Source: Yersinia entomophaga (lineage in GTDB: Bacteria; Pseudomonadota; Gammaproteobacteria; Enterobacterales; Enterobacteriaceae). Taken from it: a stretch of DNA of 64,000 bases. Shown piece by piece: positions 54,350 through 64,000 of the stretch. Below the pieces are notes generated by a model that saw only the letters and a list, made by a program, of their open reading frames with translations, was not told the DNA's origin and did not search any database. Every line of letters begins with the position of its first letter. Positions within the stretch are counted from its first letter, which is position 1. The stretch is from contig NZ_CP010029.1 of the NCBI RefSeq assembly GCF_001656035.1, positions 1,995,076 through 2,059,075 on the forward strand. Reading direction: 5' to 3'. The position numbers and the translations under genes are program-made.

Positions 54350-55429
54350 TTACAGTACGTCGACCGCGTTCAGTTCTTTGAATGCCAGTTCCAGACGAGT
54401 AATCATTGAAGTCTGGGCAGCACGGAGCCATACGCGTGGATCGTAGTATTTCTTGTTAGGTTTGTCTGCGCCTTCTGGGTTACCCAGCTGAGCTTGCAGA
54501 TAGCCTTCGTTCTTTTTGTAATACTGCAGGATACCGTCCCATGTTGCCCACTGGGTATCGGTATCGATGTTCATTTTCACTACGCCGTAGCTGACCGCTT
54601 CTTTGATTTCTTCTGCAGTAGAACCTGAACCGCCGTGGAATACGAAGTCCAGGCTGTTGTGTGGCAGGCCATGTTTTTTAGAAACATAATCCTGAGAATC
54701 ACGCAGAATAGTTGGGGTCAGTTTAACGTTGCCTGGCTTGTAAACACCGTGAACGTTGCCGAAAGAGGCAGCGATGGTGAAGCGTGGGCTGATTGCGTTC
54801 AGTTTTTCGTAAGCGTAATCAACGTCTTCTGGCTGAGTGTACAGAGCAGAAGCATCCATGTGACTGTTGTCCACACCGTCTTCTTCACCGCCGGTACAAC
54901 CCAGTTCGATTTCCAGAGTCATACCGATTTTCGCCATGCGAGTCAGGTATTTGCTACAGATTTCGATGTTTTCTTCCAGAGACTCTTCAGACAGGTCGAT
55001 CATATGAGAAGAGAACAGTGGTTTGCCGGTAGCCGCGAAGTGTTTCTCACCCGCGTCCAATAGGCCGTCTAACCATGGCAGCAATTTCTTGGCACAGTGG
55101 TCGGTATGCAGAATCACAGGAACGCCGTAATGCTCAGCCATCTGATGTACATGGTGTGCACCAGAGATTGCGCCCAGAATTGCAGCACCTTGTGGAACAT
55201 CAGTTTTCACGCCTTTACCCGCGATGAACGCAGCGCCGCCGTTAGAGAACTGAACGATAACTGGTGCACGCACTTTCGCCGCTGTTTCCAGCACGGCGTT
55301 AATGGAGTCAGTACCCACGCAGTTTACTGCTGGCAGAGCAAAGTTGTTTTCTTTAGCTACTGCGAACACTTTCTGCACGTCATCACCTGTGATGACACCT
55401 GGTTTTACGAAATCAAAAATTTTAGACAT
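54350..55429 (-). CDS. fbaA: Class II fructose-bisphosphate aldolase
   Basis: A 359-residue zinc aldolase, the same length as E. coli FbaA. Zinc ligands and active-site blocks VILHTDHCAKKLLPWLDGL, LEIELGCTGGEEDG, NVHGVYKPGNVKL and DFVFHGGSGSTAEEI are intact. Start at 55429 (MSKIFDFVKPGVI); the frame is open 39 codons further upstream without conservation. It follows pgk, 122 bases apart. Its terminator is the phage integration site. Confidence 0.98.
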   Translation of the reverse strand: MSKIFDFVKPGVITGDDVQKVFAVAKENNFALPAVNCVGTDSINAVLETAAKVRAPVIVQFSNGGAAFIAGKGVKTDVPQGAAILGAISGAHHVHQMAEHYGVPVILHTDHCAKKLLPWLDGLLDAGEKHFAATGKPLFSSHMIDLSEESLEENIEICSKYLTRMAKIGMTLEIELGCTGGEEDGVDNSHMDASALYTQPEDVDYAYEKLNAISPRFTIAASFGNVHGVYKPGNVKLTPTILRDSQDYVSKKHGLPHNSLDFVFHGGSGSTAEEIKEAVSYGVVKMNIDTDTQWATWDGILQYYKKNEGYLQAQLGNPEGADKPNKKYYDPRVWLRAAQTSMITRLELAFKELNAVDVL

Positions 55430-55551
55430 GTTACGTTGTCCTGTTTCGTCGGCCGAAGATAAATGGAATCGGTTTCGCTGATTAACCTGTCGGCGGCTAC
55501 CGACAGCAGCGAAATAGCGAAACGGGCGGCTTTCGCCCCCCGTCATCTAAA

Positions 55552-56715
55552 TTACTGCTTAGCGCGCTCTTCCAGCATCACTACTGCTGGCAGTTTTTTG
55601 CCCTCCACGAATTCGAGGAATGCACCACCGCCGGTAGAGATGTAAGAGATTTGGTCAGCAATACCGAACAGATCGATTGCTGCCAGAGTGTCGCCACCGC
55701 CAGCGATAGAGAATGCTTCGCTCTCAGCGATGGCGCGAGCCACGATCTCGGTTCCTTTACGGAAGTTAGGGAACTCGAACACGCCAACCGGACCATTCCA
55801 CAGAATGGTTTTGGCGTTTTTCAGAATCTCGGCCAGACGTTCAGCGGACACGTCGCCCAGATCCAGGATTTGTTCATCGTCTTTGATTTCAGTTGCTGGT
55901 TTCAGCGTCGCGGTCGCAGTTTCAGAGAACTCGGTCGCTACGCGTACATCGGTAGGAACCGGGATATTGCAGGTTTCCAACAGACGTTTGGCTTCTGGGA
56001 TCAAATCAGCTTCGTACAGGGATTTACCTACGTTGTTGCCTTGAGCAGCCACGAAGGTGTTCGCGATACCGCCACCCACAATCAGCTGGTCAGCAATTTT
56101 AGACAGCGCGCCCAATACAGTCAGTTTGGTAGAAACTTTAGAACCGCCAACGATAGCCACCATCGGACGAGCTGGGTTACCCAGCGCTTTACCCAGTGCT
56201 TCCAGTTCAGCTGACAGCAGCGGACCGGCACAGGCGATAGGCGCAAATTTACCAACGCCGTGAGTAGAAGCCTGTGCACGGTGAGCGGTGCCGAAGGCAT
56301 CCATCACGTAAACGTCACACAGGGCGGCGTATTTTTTAGACAGGGTTTCGTCGTCTTTCTTCTCGCCTTTGTTAAAGCGAACGTTTTCCAGAACCACCAG
56401 CTCACCGGCAGCCACTTCAACGCCATCCAGGTAATCTTTAGCCAAACGTACCGGAGAAGACAATTTGTCTTTCAGGTAGTTAACTACCGGCAACAGAGAG
56501 AACTCTTCGTTGTACTCGCCTTCGGTCGGACGACCCAGGTGAGAGGTAACCATTACTTTAGCGCCTTGCTTCAGCGCCGCTTCGATAGTCGGCAGGGATG
56601 CACGGATACGCGCATCGGAAGTCACTTTGCCATCTTTTACCGGAACATTGAGATCCGCACGGATCAGCACGCGTTTGCCAGCTAGATCCAGATCGGTCAT
56701 CTTAATTACAGACAT
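55552..56715 (-). CDS. pgk: Phosphoglycerate kinase
   Basis: A 387-residue enzyme (E. coli 387) with N-domain [20 protein letters not shown] and the C-domain nucleotide site ([30 protein letters not shown]). It makes ATP from 1,3-bisphosphoglycerate. Member of epd-pgk-fbaA. Confidence 0.99.
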   Translation of the reverse strand: MSVIKMTDLDLAGKRVLIRADLNVPVKDGKVTSDARIRASLPTIEAALKQGAKVMVTSHLGRPTEGEYNEEFSLLPVVNYLKDKLSSPVRLAKDYLDGVEVAAGELVVLENVRFNKGEKKDDETLSKKYAALCDVYVMDAFGTAHRAQASTHGVGKFAPIACAGPLLSAELEALGKALGNPARPMVAIVGGSKVSTKLTVLGALSKIADQLIVGGGIANTFVAAQGNNVGKSLYEADLIPEAKRLLETCNIPVPTDVRVATEFSETATATLKPATEIKDDEQILDLGDVSAERLAEILKNAKTILWNGPVGVFEFPNFRKGTEIVARAIAESEAFSIAGGGDTLAAIDLFGIADQISYISTGGGAFLEFVEGKKLPAVVMLEERAKQ

Positions 56716-56796
56716 GGTGAATCCTCTCGTTGATTCTCTTTAAAGTTGCTTATCAGTAGGTCAACTCAGGGTAATCCCTTGAATTAACCCGCCGTA

Positions 56797-57813
56797 TTAG
56801 AAACCGCTGTCGGCCATTGCCAATGTCGTATCCAACATTCTATTGGCAAAGCCCCATTCGTTATCGCACCACACCAGAGTCTTAATCAGGTGCTGCCCAC
56901 TGACCCGTGTTTGGGTGCCATCAACGATAGCACTGTGCGGATCGTGGTTAAAATCGGTCGACACCAATGGTAATTCCGTATAGTCAACTATACCACGAAA
57001 TGAACCCATTGCCGCCTTTTGCAAAAGCTGGTTGACCTCAGTCACCTTCACCGAACTGCTCACACTGACGCTCAGATCGATCGCCGTTACGTTGATCGTC
57101 GGCACTCGCACCGATATCGCTTCAAACCTGTCGCAGAACTTCGGAAAAATACGGGTAATGCCCGCAGCCAGCTTGGTATCAACCGGAATAATCGATTGAC
57201 TGGCGGCTCGGGTGCGCCGTAAATCCTGATGATAGGCATCAATAACCGGCTGATCGTTCATCGAAGAATGGATGGTAGTGACAGTGCCGGATTCGATGCC
57301 GTAAGCCTCGTCCAACAGTTTAATAACGGGAATGATACAGTTGGTAGTGCAAGACGCGTTGGAAACAATCCGATGCTCTGCGCGCAGATCCTGATGGTTT
57401 ACACCATAGACCACGGTGGCATCCAAATCATGGCTACCCGGATGAGCAAACAGTACCTTTTTGGCACCAGAGGCCAAATGCGCCTCGCCATCTTCTCGGG
57501 AACCGTACACGCCGCTGCAATCCAAAACTACATCGACTCCCAGCTCATGCCAAGGTAACTGCGCTATTTCTGGCTGATGTACCAGCCGGATAACATCGTC
57601 CCCAACGTAGAGCTTGTCACATTCCTGACGAACATCCCAAGCGAAACGGCCATGGCTGGAATCATATTTAAGCAGATGAGCCATGCCTTCCGCGTTTGCC
57701 AGTTCATTAATGGCAACCACTGAAATTTCTGCCCGACGGCCCGACTCATACAGCGCACGCAATACACTACGACCAATACGCCCAAAGCCATTTATCGCTA
57801 TGCGGATTGTCAT
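56797..57813 (-). CDS. epd: D-erythrose-4-phosphate dehydrogenase
   Basis: A 338-residue GAPDH paralogue: [20 protein letters not shown] and the active-site cysteine in [17 protein letters not shown]. Upstream of pgk and matching E. coli Epd in length, it feeds pyridoxal phosphate synthesis through 4-phosphoerythronate. Start at 57813 (MTIRIAING); 18 upstream codons are not conserved. Confidence 0.96.
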   Translation of the reverse strand: MTIRIAINGFGRIGRSVLRALYESGRRAEISVVAINELANAEGMAHLLKYDSSHGRFAWDVRQECDKLYVGDDVIRLVHQPEIAQLPWHELGVDVVLDCSGVYGSREDGEAHLASGAKKVLFAHPGSHDLDATVVYGVNHQDLRAEHRIVSNASCTTNCIIPVIKLLDEAYGIESGTVTTIHSSMNDQPVIDAYHQDLRRTRAASQSIIPVDTKLAAGITRIFPKFCDRFEAISVRVPTINVTAIDLSVSVSSSVKVTEVNQLLQKAAMGSFRGIVDYTELPLVSTDFNHDPHSAIVDGTQTRVSGQHLIKTLVWCDNEWGFANRMLDTTLAMADSGF

Positions 57814-58057
57814 GTTACTCCCTGTTTTATGGTTATCTTCATGCAACCCCATAGAGTACTGTAGCACGTGGCCTGATATTCATCGTTTTATCACATTTCA
57901 GATAATCATGCTGTCGGCATTATGCAAATTATTCCCGACAGGCCTTGATAATGAATCACAACTGAAACGCTTCAGCCAGAATAAACCAAACGAGGTACAA
58001 AGGGAATATCTTGCTGATAAAGGGCACATATCCCCCCTTTTCTGGCGAAAAACAGGC

Positions 58058-58085
58058 AAAAAAAAGGCCGCAGAAGCGACCTTTT
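58058..58085 (-). terminator. Intrinsic terminator of tktA
   Basis: On the reverse strand AAGGTCGC-TTCT-GCGGCCTT is followed by eight T residues, 56 bases past the tktA stop. Confidence 0.9.
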
Positions 58086-58140
58086 AACATCGATATTACC
58101 GAGGGATACCTTCCCTTTTACACCTTGAGAACAGCGTCTG

Positions 58141-60135
58141 TTATTTCAACAGCGCCTGAGCTTTCGCTACTACGTTCTCAACGGTGAAGCCGAACTCTTT
58201 AAACAGCAGATCTGCTGGAGCAGATTCCCCGAAGCTGGTCATACCAACGACAGCGCCGTTCAGGCCGACGTATTTGTACCAGTAATCCGCAATACCGGCT
58301 TCTACCGCAACGCGAGCGCTAACCGCCGCTGGCAGGACAGATTCACGGTAAGCCGCGTCTTGCTTATCAAACGCATCGGTAGATGGCATAGAAACAACGC
58401 GAACTTTACGGCCTGCGGCAGTCAGTTGATCCGCTGCGGCAACCGCCAGTTCAACTTCAGAACCGGTCGCGATGAAGATAAGTTCAGGCTGACCAGCGCA
58501 GTCTTTCAGGATATAACCACCTTTGGCGATGTTAGCCAACTGTGCTGCATCACGCGGCTGCTGAGCCAGGTTTTGACGGGAGAAGATCAGTGCGCTTGGG
58601 CCGTCTTTACGCTCCAGAGCGTACTGCCAGGCTACCGCTGACTCGACCTGATCGCATGGACGCCATGTGCTCATGTTTGGCGTTACGCGCAGGCTTGCCA
58701 TTTGCTCAACCGGCTGATGGGTCGGGCCGTCTTCACCCAGACCGATAGAGTCATGGGTATAAACGAAGATGCTGCGGATTTTCATCAGAGCAGCCATGCG
58801 CACTGCGTTACGTGCGTATTCCACGAACATCAGGAAAGTTGCGCCGTAAGGGATAAAGCCGCCGTGCAGAGCAATACCGTTCATGATGGCGGACATACCG
58901 AATTCGCGCACACCGTAATGGATGTAGTTACCGGCGATATCATCGTTCAGAGCCTTAGAGCCAGACCACATGGTCAAGTTACTTGGTGCCAGGTCAGCAG
59001 AGCCGCCCAGGAACTCAGGTAACACTTTACCGAAAGCTTCAAGCGCATTTTGTGATGCTTTACGGCTAGCGATATTGGCTGGGTTTGCCTGCAATTGCTC
59101 GATGAATTTCTTGGATTCAGTTTCCCAGTTAGCTGGCAGCTCACCGCTTACGCGACGTTTGAACTCGGCAGCCAGTTCTGGGTAGGCTTTCTCATAGGCC
59201 GCAAACTTCTCGTTCCAGGCAGCCTCTTTCGCTTTGCCCGCCTCTTTAGCATCCCAGGCCGCGTAGATATCTTGTGGAATTTCAAAGGCAGGGTATTTCC
59301 AGCCCAGCGCGTCACGAGTTGCAGCCACTTCCGCAGCGCCCAAAGGCGCGCCGTGGGAATCATGGGTGCCCGCTTTGTTTGGTGAACCGAAACCGATAAC
59401 GGTTTTGCACATCAACAATGAAGGCTTATCGGTAACTTTACGTGCTTCTTCGATTGCCGCTTTGATGGAGTCAGGGTTATGACCGTCTACATGACGAACC
59501 ACATGCCAGCCGTAAGCTTCGAAACGCGCTGCGGTATCATCGGTGAACCAGCCTTCAACATGACCATCAATGGAGATGCCGTTGTCATCGTAGAATGCAG
59601 TCAGTTTGCCCAATTTCATGGTGCCGGCCAGAGAGCACACTTCGTGAGAAATGCCTTCCATCATGCAGCCGTCACCCATAAAGGCGTAGGTGTGGTGGTC
59701 AACAATATCGTGACCTGGGCGGTTGAACTGCGCGCCTAGAGTACGTTCGGCAATGGCAAAACCAACGGCGTTAGCAATACCCTGACCCAGAGGGCCGGTC
59801 GTGGTTTCTACACCTTCGGTGTAGCCATATTCCGGGTGGCCCGGAGTTTTAGAATGTAACTGACGGAAGTTTTTCAGCTCTTCCATCGGCAAGTCGTAAC
59901 CGGTGAGGTGCAACAAGCTGTAGATCAACATGGAGCCGTGGCCGTTAGACAGCACAAAGCGGTCGCGGTCAGCCCAGTGTGGGTTAGTTGGATTATGGTT
60001 CAGGTAATCACGCCACAGGACTTCGGCAATATCTGCCATACCCATAGGGGCTCCGGGGTGGCCGGAATTCGCTTTCTGCACGGCGTCCATGCTAAGGGCG
60101 CGGATCGCGTTGGCAAGCTCTTTACGAGAGGTCAT
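58141..60135 (-). CDS. tktA: Transketolase
   Basis: A 664-residue thiamine diphosphate enzyme. N-terminal [23 protein letters not shown] motif ([15 protein letters not shown]) and transketolase motif with [20 protein letters not shown] are present. It links the pentose phosphate pathway and glycolysis. Separately terminated from epd. Confidence 0.98.
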   Translation of the reverse strand: MTSRKELANAIRALSMDAVQKANSGHPGAPMGMADIAEVLWRDYLNHNPTNPHWADRDRFVLSNGHGSMLIYSLLHLTGYDLPMEELKNFRQLHSKTPGHPEYGYTEGVETTTGPLGQGIANAVGFAIAERTLGAQFNRPGHDIVDHHTYAFMGDGCMMEGISHEVCSLAGTMKLGKLTAFYDDNGISIDGHVEGWFTDDTAARFEAYGWHVVRHVDGHNPDSIKAAIEEARKVTDKPSLLMCKTVIGFGSPNKAGTHDSHGAPLGAAEVAATRDALGWKYPAFEIPQDIYAAWDAKEAGKAKEAAWNEKFAAYEKAYPELAAEFKRRVSGELPANWETESKKFIEQLQANPANIASRKASQNALEAFGKVLPEFLGGSADLAPSNLTMWSGSKALNDDIAGNYIHYGVREFGMSAIMNGIALHGGFIPYGATFLMFVEYARNAVRMAALMKIRSIFVYTHDSIGLGEDGPTHQPVEQMASLRVTPNMSTWRPCDQVESAVAWQYALERKDGPSALIFSRQNLAQQPRDAAQLANIAKGGYILKDCAGQPELIFIATGSEVELAVAAADQLTAAGRKVRVVSMPSTDAFDKQDAAYRESVLPAAVSARVAVEAGIADYWYKYVGLNGAVVGMTSFGESAPADLLFKEFGFTVENVVAKAQALLK

Positions 60136-60568
60136 GTTTTACTCCAGGTCGGATTTAAAAAGCGTTCAAGTCTATCATTTTCTCAGACTAGACATTGAAA
60201 CGGCAATCACTAAAAACAAATGAAGGCAACTTCCATGACGGCACAGCCGAATTTGCTGGATTTTCAGAATAAAGCTATAGCTCTATCGCTGATTGCACGT
60301 TACCTTCGCTACCTTCAGGTAGCTATATCAAGCGTCAGTATTGCGAGCTAGGGTAGTGGAAGCCGCACTGATGCAACAGCTATTAATGCAATTGCTGTAA
60401 TGTAGCAATGAACCCAGATTAATTGAACTGTCTAACTATATTGATTGAAACGTAAAACTATATTGATTGAAACTGAATTGATTAGAACGGATTAAACCTT
60501 AAAAATTATTGAACGGCAAAACCATGCTGAACAGCATAATAATGCATAACTACAGGAAATAAGGCGTT
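60136..60568. promoter_or_regulatory. tktA/loiP divergent intergenic region with direct repeat
   Basis: A 433-base gap without a gene. It holds a small hairpin (GCTACC-TTCA-GGTAGC, 60308-60323) and an exact 18-bp direct repeat AACTATATTGATTGAAAC at 60434-60451 and 60456-60473, 22 bases apart, about 95-135 bases upstream of loiP. The repeat could be a binding site for a loiP regulator or residual slippage. Confidence 0.6.
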
Positions 60569-61321
60569 ATGAACATTCGTACTTCGTTGATGGCTTTGAG
60601 TATCACCGCGCTGCTAAGTGGGTGTCAGAATATGAACACCGAAGGCCTGATGCAATCTGGCGCACAGGCGTTTCAGGCTGCAACGCTAAGTGATACCGAT
60701 GTCAGAACGCTCAGCGATAAATCCTGTGCAGAAATGGATCAAAAGGCGCAAATCGCGCCAGCTGACAGCGAATACAGCAAGCGTCTGGCAAAAATTTCCG
60801 CAGCCCTCGGCGACAATATCAATGGAACACCAGCCAACTATAAGGTTTATGTGACCAAAGACGTCAATGCCTGGGCGATGGCGAACGGTTGTATTCGCGT
60901 ATACAGCGGCCTGATGGATATGATGACTGACAACGAAGTGGAAGGGGTTTTGGGCCACGAAATGGGCCACGTCGCTTTAGGGCATACCCGTAAAGCCATG
61001 CAGGTTGCTTATGGCACCATCGCCCTGCGTACCGCAGCGTCTTCCGCTGGCGGTATTGCCACTTCCCTGTCTCAGTCCCAACTTGCGGATATTGGAGAAA
61101 AACTGGTGAACGCCCAGTTCTCGCAGAAACAAGAAAGTGAAGCCGATGATTATTCCTTTGAACTGCTGAAAAAACGCGGTATCGATCCGAACGGTTTGGT
61201 CACCAGTTTCGAAAAACTGGCAAAAATGGAAGGTGGGCGAGGCAGCAGCCTGTTTGACGATCACCCGGCTTCTCAGGCACGCGCCGATCATATTCGTGAG
61301 CGTATTACCAGCGGCCAGTAA
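60569..61321 (+). CDS. loiP: Metalloprotease LoiP (YggG)
   Basis: A 250-residue M48-family lipoprotein. Signal peptide with lipobox LLSGC (Cys19), zinc site HEMGHVALGH (HExxH form) and the third ligand glutamate in QESEADDYSFELL. In E. coli LoiP is an outer-membrane protease induced by low osmolarity. Only gene of its unit; strong terminator follows. Confidence 0.95.
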   Translation: MNIRTSLMALSITALLSGCQNMNTEGLMQSGAQAFQAATLSDTDVRTLSDKSCAEMDQKAQIAPADSEYSKRLAKISAALGDNINGTPANYKVYVTKDVNAWAMANGCIRVYSGLMDMMTDNEVEGVLGHEMGHVALGHTRKAMQVAYGTIALRTAASSAGGIATSLSQSQLADIGEKLVNAQFSQKQESEADDYSFELLKKRGIDPNGLVTSFEKLAKMEGGRGSSLFDDHPASQARADHIRERITSGQ

Positions 61322-61348
61322 GCTAATTGGTATCAATCATTTCTACTA

Positions 61349-61373
61349 CGCCCGTAAATCGCGGGCGTTTTTT
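61349..61373 (+). terminator. Intrinsic terminator of loiP
   Basis: CGCCCG-TAAATCG-CGGGCG followed by six T residues, 27 bases past the loiP stop. Confidence 0.92.
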
Positions 61374-61421
61374 CTTCTTTCAATTTTCATCGACTGGTTT
61401 ATATCAACTAACTTTTATCGA

Positions 61422-61736
61422 TTAATTTTCATCGATTTCCACCTGAATCTGCCCACCGTCAATCCGCACCGGATAAGTTTGTAGATCGCGATCTCCCGGC
61501 TCACGTAGACATTTCCCGCTTCTCACGTCAAACACCGCCCCGTGTAACAGGCACTCAATAGTGCCCTCATCAAAAAATCCCGGACTGAGTAACGCATTTG
61601 CGTGAGGGCAAATATCATCCATCGCAAAATATTCGCCATCAATAATATAAATCCCAATTCGTTTATCCCCCACGCTGGCGGAGAACGGCGAATCTGGTTT
61701 GACGTAAGACACTTTGCACACATTCAGCCAGCTCAT
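61422..61736 (-). CDS. Rieske-type [2Fe-2S] ferredoxin
   Basis: A 104-residue protein with the Rieske pair CPH (C43, H45) and CLLH (C62, H65), spacing and length of bacterial biphenyl-dioxygenase-type ferredoxins. No oxygenase or reductase gene is next to it, so its partner is unknown. Between loiP and speA, reverse strand. Confidence 0.9.
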   Translation of the reverse strand: MSWLNVCKVSYVKPDSPFSASVGDKRIGIYIIDGEYFAMDDICPHANALLSPGFFDEGTIECLLHGAVFDVRSGKCLREPGDRDLQTYPVRIDGGQIQVEIDEN

Positions 61737-61873
61737 GTTATCGCTCCATTTATTCTCAGGAAGCCCATTTCAAGGGGTACAGTTCGGCTTATCGATCTTA
61801 GTGTGGTCGATTTTGCGCATAACGGAGGAAAATGGTTGTTCGCAGCAGAGAATAGATATGGAGGGGAAACAAT

Positions 61874-61897
61874 AAGGGCAGACCGAAGTCTGCCCTT
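61874..61897 (-). terminator. Hairpin downstream of speA
   Basis: A perfect 10-bp inverted repeat AAGGGCAGAC / GTCTGCCCTT with loop CGAA, 47 bases past the speA stop. The reverse-strand 3' side is only moderately T-rich. Confidence 0.75.
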
Positions 61898-61943
61898 AAG
61901 ATAATGCCTGACAAGCCAGTTAACTGGGACTCACCTTCAAGAA

Positions 61944-63923
61944 TTACTCGTCTTCGAGATAAGTGTAGCCATACAGACCGGATTCAAACTCTTCCAGGAA
62001 CTGGGCTTGCAGTTCTGGGGCCAAATCGGTTTCTTTGACCTGATCGCGGAAGTGATTCAGCAGTTTTTCCGGGTCTAGCTGCACGTAAGCCAGCATATCT
62101 GCCACGGTGTCGCCTTCGTCGGTTTGTTCCACGTTCACGGTGCCATCAGGATAAACATAGACATCAACTGCGGCCGTATCACCGAACAGGTTGTGCATGT
62201 TGCCCAGAATTTCCTGATAAGCGCCCACCATAAAGAAGCCCAGCGCTGGCGGGTTTTCCGGATCGTACGGAGGCATTGGCAACGTGGTAGCCACACCGTC
62301 GCCGTCCACGTAATGATCGATAGTACCGTCTGAATCACAGGTGATATCCAGCAACACCGCACGACGCTCCGGTGGCTTATCCAAACCTTCTAGCGGCAGA
62401 ACCGGGAACAGTTGATCAATACCCCAGGCGTCTGGCATCGACTGGAACAGCGAGAAGTTGACGTACAGTTTGTCCGCCATACGTTCTTGCAGCTCGTCGA
62501 TAATCGGACGGTGTGCGCGATTGCTCGGATCCAACTGTTCCTGAATCATATTGCAGATAGTCAGGTACTGTTGTTCAGCCCAGGCGCGCTGCGTCAGATC
62601 CAGCATGCCGTGCGCGTATTGGGTATGCACATCGTGCAAATCCATCTGGCTATCGTGCAGCCATTCACGCAGAGAACGACGGCTTTCTGGTTTCTGCATT
62701 TCCTGCCAAGTATCCCACAGGCTTTCCAGTGCGCGTGGCGCATCTTCGGCCGGTGCCTGAGGTTCACTGAATTCATTGCGTTCCACGCCGATAACGTTGG
62801 AAACCAGCACGGTATGATGCGCGGTAACCGCACGACCAGACTCAGTAATCACCGTTGGATGCGGCAAACCGTGTTCATTACAGGCATCGCCGATACCCCA
62901 AATCACGTTGTTGGCGTATTCGTTCAAACCGTAGTTCACAGAGCAATCGGACTGAGAACGCGTTCCTTCGTAATCCACGCCCAAACCGCCGCCCACATCG
63001 AAGCACTGGATGTTTACGCCCAGCTTATGCAGTTCGACGTAGAAGCGAGCAGATTCACGCACGCCGGTTGAGATATCGCGGATATTGGAAAGCTGCGACC
63101 CCAAATGGAAGTGCAACAGTTGCAGGCTATCCAGACTGTTAGCTTCACGCAGCATTTCTACCAGTTGCAGAACCTGAGTTGCGGATAAACCGAATTTGGA
63201 TTTCTCACCGCCGCTGGCCTGCCATTTACCTGACCCCTGAGACGCCAGACGAGCGCGAACACCTAGGCGCGGCACCACGTCCAGACGTGCTGCTTCTTCC
63301 AGTACCATTTTGATTTCTGACATCTTTTCGATGACCAGATACACTTTATGGCCCAGTTTTTCGCCGGTCAGTGCCAGACGGATATATTCACGGTCTTTGT
63401 AACCATTACAGACAATCACGGAGCGAGTCATGCCAGCGTGAGCCAGTACCGCCATCATTTCTGCTTTGGAGCCGGCTTCCAGACCCAAAGGTTCACCGGA
63501 ATTCACCAGCGATTCTATCACCCGGCGGTGCTGGTTAACCTTAATCGGGTAAACCAGGAAGTAGTTGCCTTGATAGCCAAATTCGTTACGCGCACGCTCA
63601 AACGCTGCGTTAATGGAACGCAGGCGGTGCTGTAAAATCTGTGGGAAACAGAACAAAGCCGGTAAACGCTGCCCGCGCTGTTCTTGCATATCCTTGACCA
63701 GTTGCGCCAGATCGACACGTGCCTGGGGGACGTCCGGATCAGGGCAAACGCTGATATGGCCTAATTCATTGACGTCAAAGTAGTTCCCGCCCCAGTAGGC
63801 GACGTTATAAGTGCGCAGCATCTTGCTGGCATTACGATCATTCATGGCAACCTCCTGCATGGAGCGTAAAGAAACATGTGCGCCCGCAGTAGACGGACGG
63901 CCAATCAAGTTATCATCAGACAT
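61944..63923 (-). CDS. speA: Biosynthetic arginine decarboxylase
   Basis: A 659-residue PLP enzyme (E. coli SpeA 658). Blocks [20 protein letters not shown] (PLP lysine), [38 protein letters not shown] and the C-terminal [11 protein letters not shown] are well conserved. It makes agmatine from arginine for putrescine synthesis. A speB homologue is not in the window. Upstream region 63924-64000 is cut by the window edge. Confidence 0.99.
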   Translation of the reverse strand: MSDDNLIGRPSTAGAHVSLRSMQEVAMNDRNASKMLRTYNVAYWGGNYFDVNELGHISVCPDPDVPQARVDLAQLVKDMQEQRGQRLPALFCFPQILQHRLRSINAAFERARNEFGYQGNYFLVYPIKVNQHRRVIESLVNSGEPLGLEAGSKAEMMAVLAHAGMTRSVIVCNGYKDREYIRLALTGEKLGHKVYLVIEKMSEIKMVLEEAARLDVVPRLGVRARLASQGSGKWQASGGEKSKFGLSATQVLQLVEMLREANSLDSLQLLHFHLGSQLSNIRDISTGVRESARFYVELHKLGVNIQCFDVGGGLGVDYEGTRSQSDCSVNYGLNEYANNVIWGIGDACNEHGLPHPTVITESGRAVTAHHTVLVSNVIGVERNEFSEPQAPAEDAPRALESLWDTWQEMQKPESRRSLREWLHDSQMDLHDVHTQYAHGMLDLTQRAWAEQQYLTICNMIQEQLDPSNRAHRPIIDELQERMADKLYVNFSLFQSMPDAWGIDQLFPVLPLEGLDKPPERRAVLLDITCDSDGTIDHYVDGDGVATTLPMPPYDPENPPALGFFMVGAYQEILGNMHNLFGDTAAVDVYVYPDGTVNVEQTDEGDTVADMLAYVQLDPEKLLNHFRDQVKETDLAPELQAQFLEEFESGLYGYTYLEDE

Positions 63924-64000
63924 AATTCGCCTCTATTGCGATACTGACGATAAAGTCAGTCACTATCGCAGCTACAACCTGCAAGGACAACCCGTGTGCG

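Overview
The window is a chromosomal segment from an enterobacterium (Enterobacterales). Its gene content and order match the serA-rpiA-argP-mscS-fbaA-tktA-speA neighbourhood known from E. coli and relatives, and the creB-like start next to cptA, the moderate G+C and the divergence from E. coli point to a Yersiniaceae/Hafniaceae-type genus rather than E. coli itself. The genus is an inference, because no rRNA or other diagnostic locus is present.

Left host part (1-22.7 kb): a creB-like start, the FAD-assembly pair cptA/sdhE, divergent ygfZ, a TrhA/hemolysin-III membrane protein, an HD hydrolase, an SDR (ygfF), a frame-disrupted lipocalin-like gene, the glycine cleavage operon gcvTHP with an intrinsic-terminator-like hairpin between gcvH and gcvP, the pepP-ubiH-ubiI group with upstream ygfB, zapA, 6S RNA and the folate gene fau, then serA, rpiA, argP, yggE, argO and mscS.

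Middle (22.68-54.32 kb): a complete-looking P2-family prophage of about 31.6 kb, flanked by a 16-bp core repeat. The core lies in the intrinsic terminator of fbaA, so integration kept the fbaA hairpin but replaced its U-tract with phage DNA. Late modules are in P2 order: ogr-D-U-T-E'/E-FII-FI, a variable fibre region, H-I-J-W-V, S-R-lysB/lysC-endolysin-holin-X-L-M-N-O, then divergent P-Q. Three well conserved Ogr boxes (TGT-N12-ACA) precede FI, V and the O/P divergence. The early part has gpA, Dam, a DnaQ-like exonuclease, an ASCH/DUF3850 protein, several small ORFs, Cox, the C repressor and integrase. A cos-like sequence lies between Q and A.

The most notable cargo is a forward-strand moron between V and S: a type VI secretion Hcp protein, a 221-residue protein of unknown family and a 71-residue membrane protein, arranged like a tube-protein/effector/immunity set. 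A second AT-rich moron, a three-helix membrane protein, occupies the position used by exclusion genes (tin/old) in P2.

Right host part (54.3-64 kb): fbaA, pgk and epd, then tktA, the periplasmic metalloprotease loiP, a Rieske-type ferredoxin and speA. The right-hand genes supply lower glycolysis, pentose phosphate/PLP precursor synthesis and polyamine synthesis.
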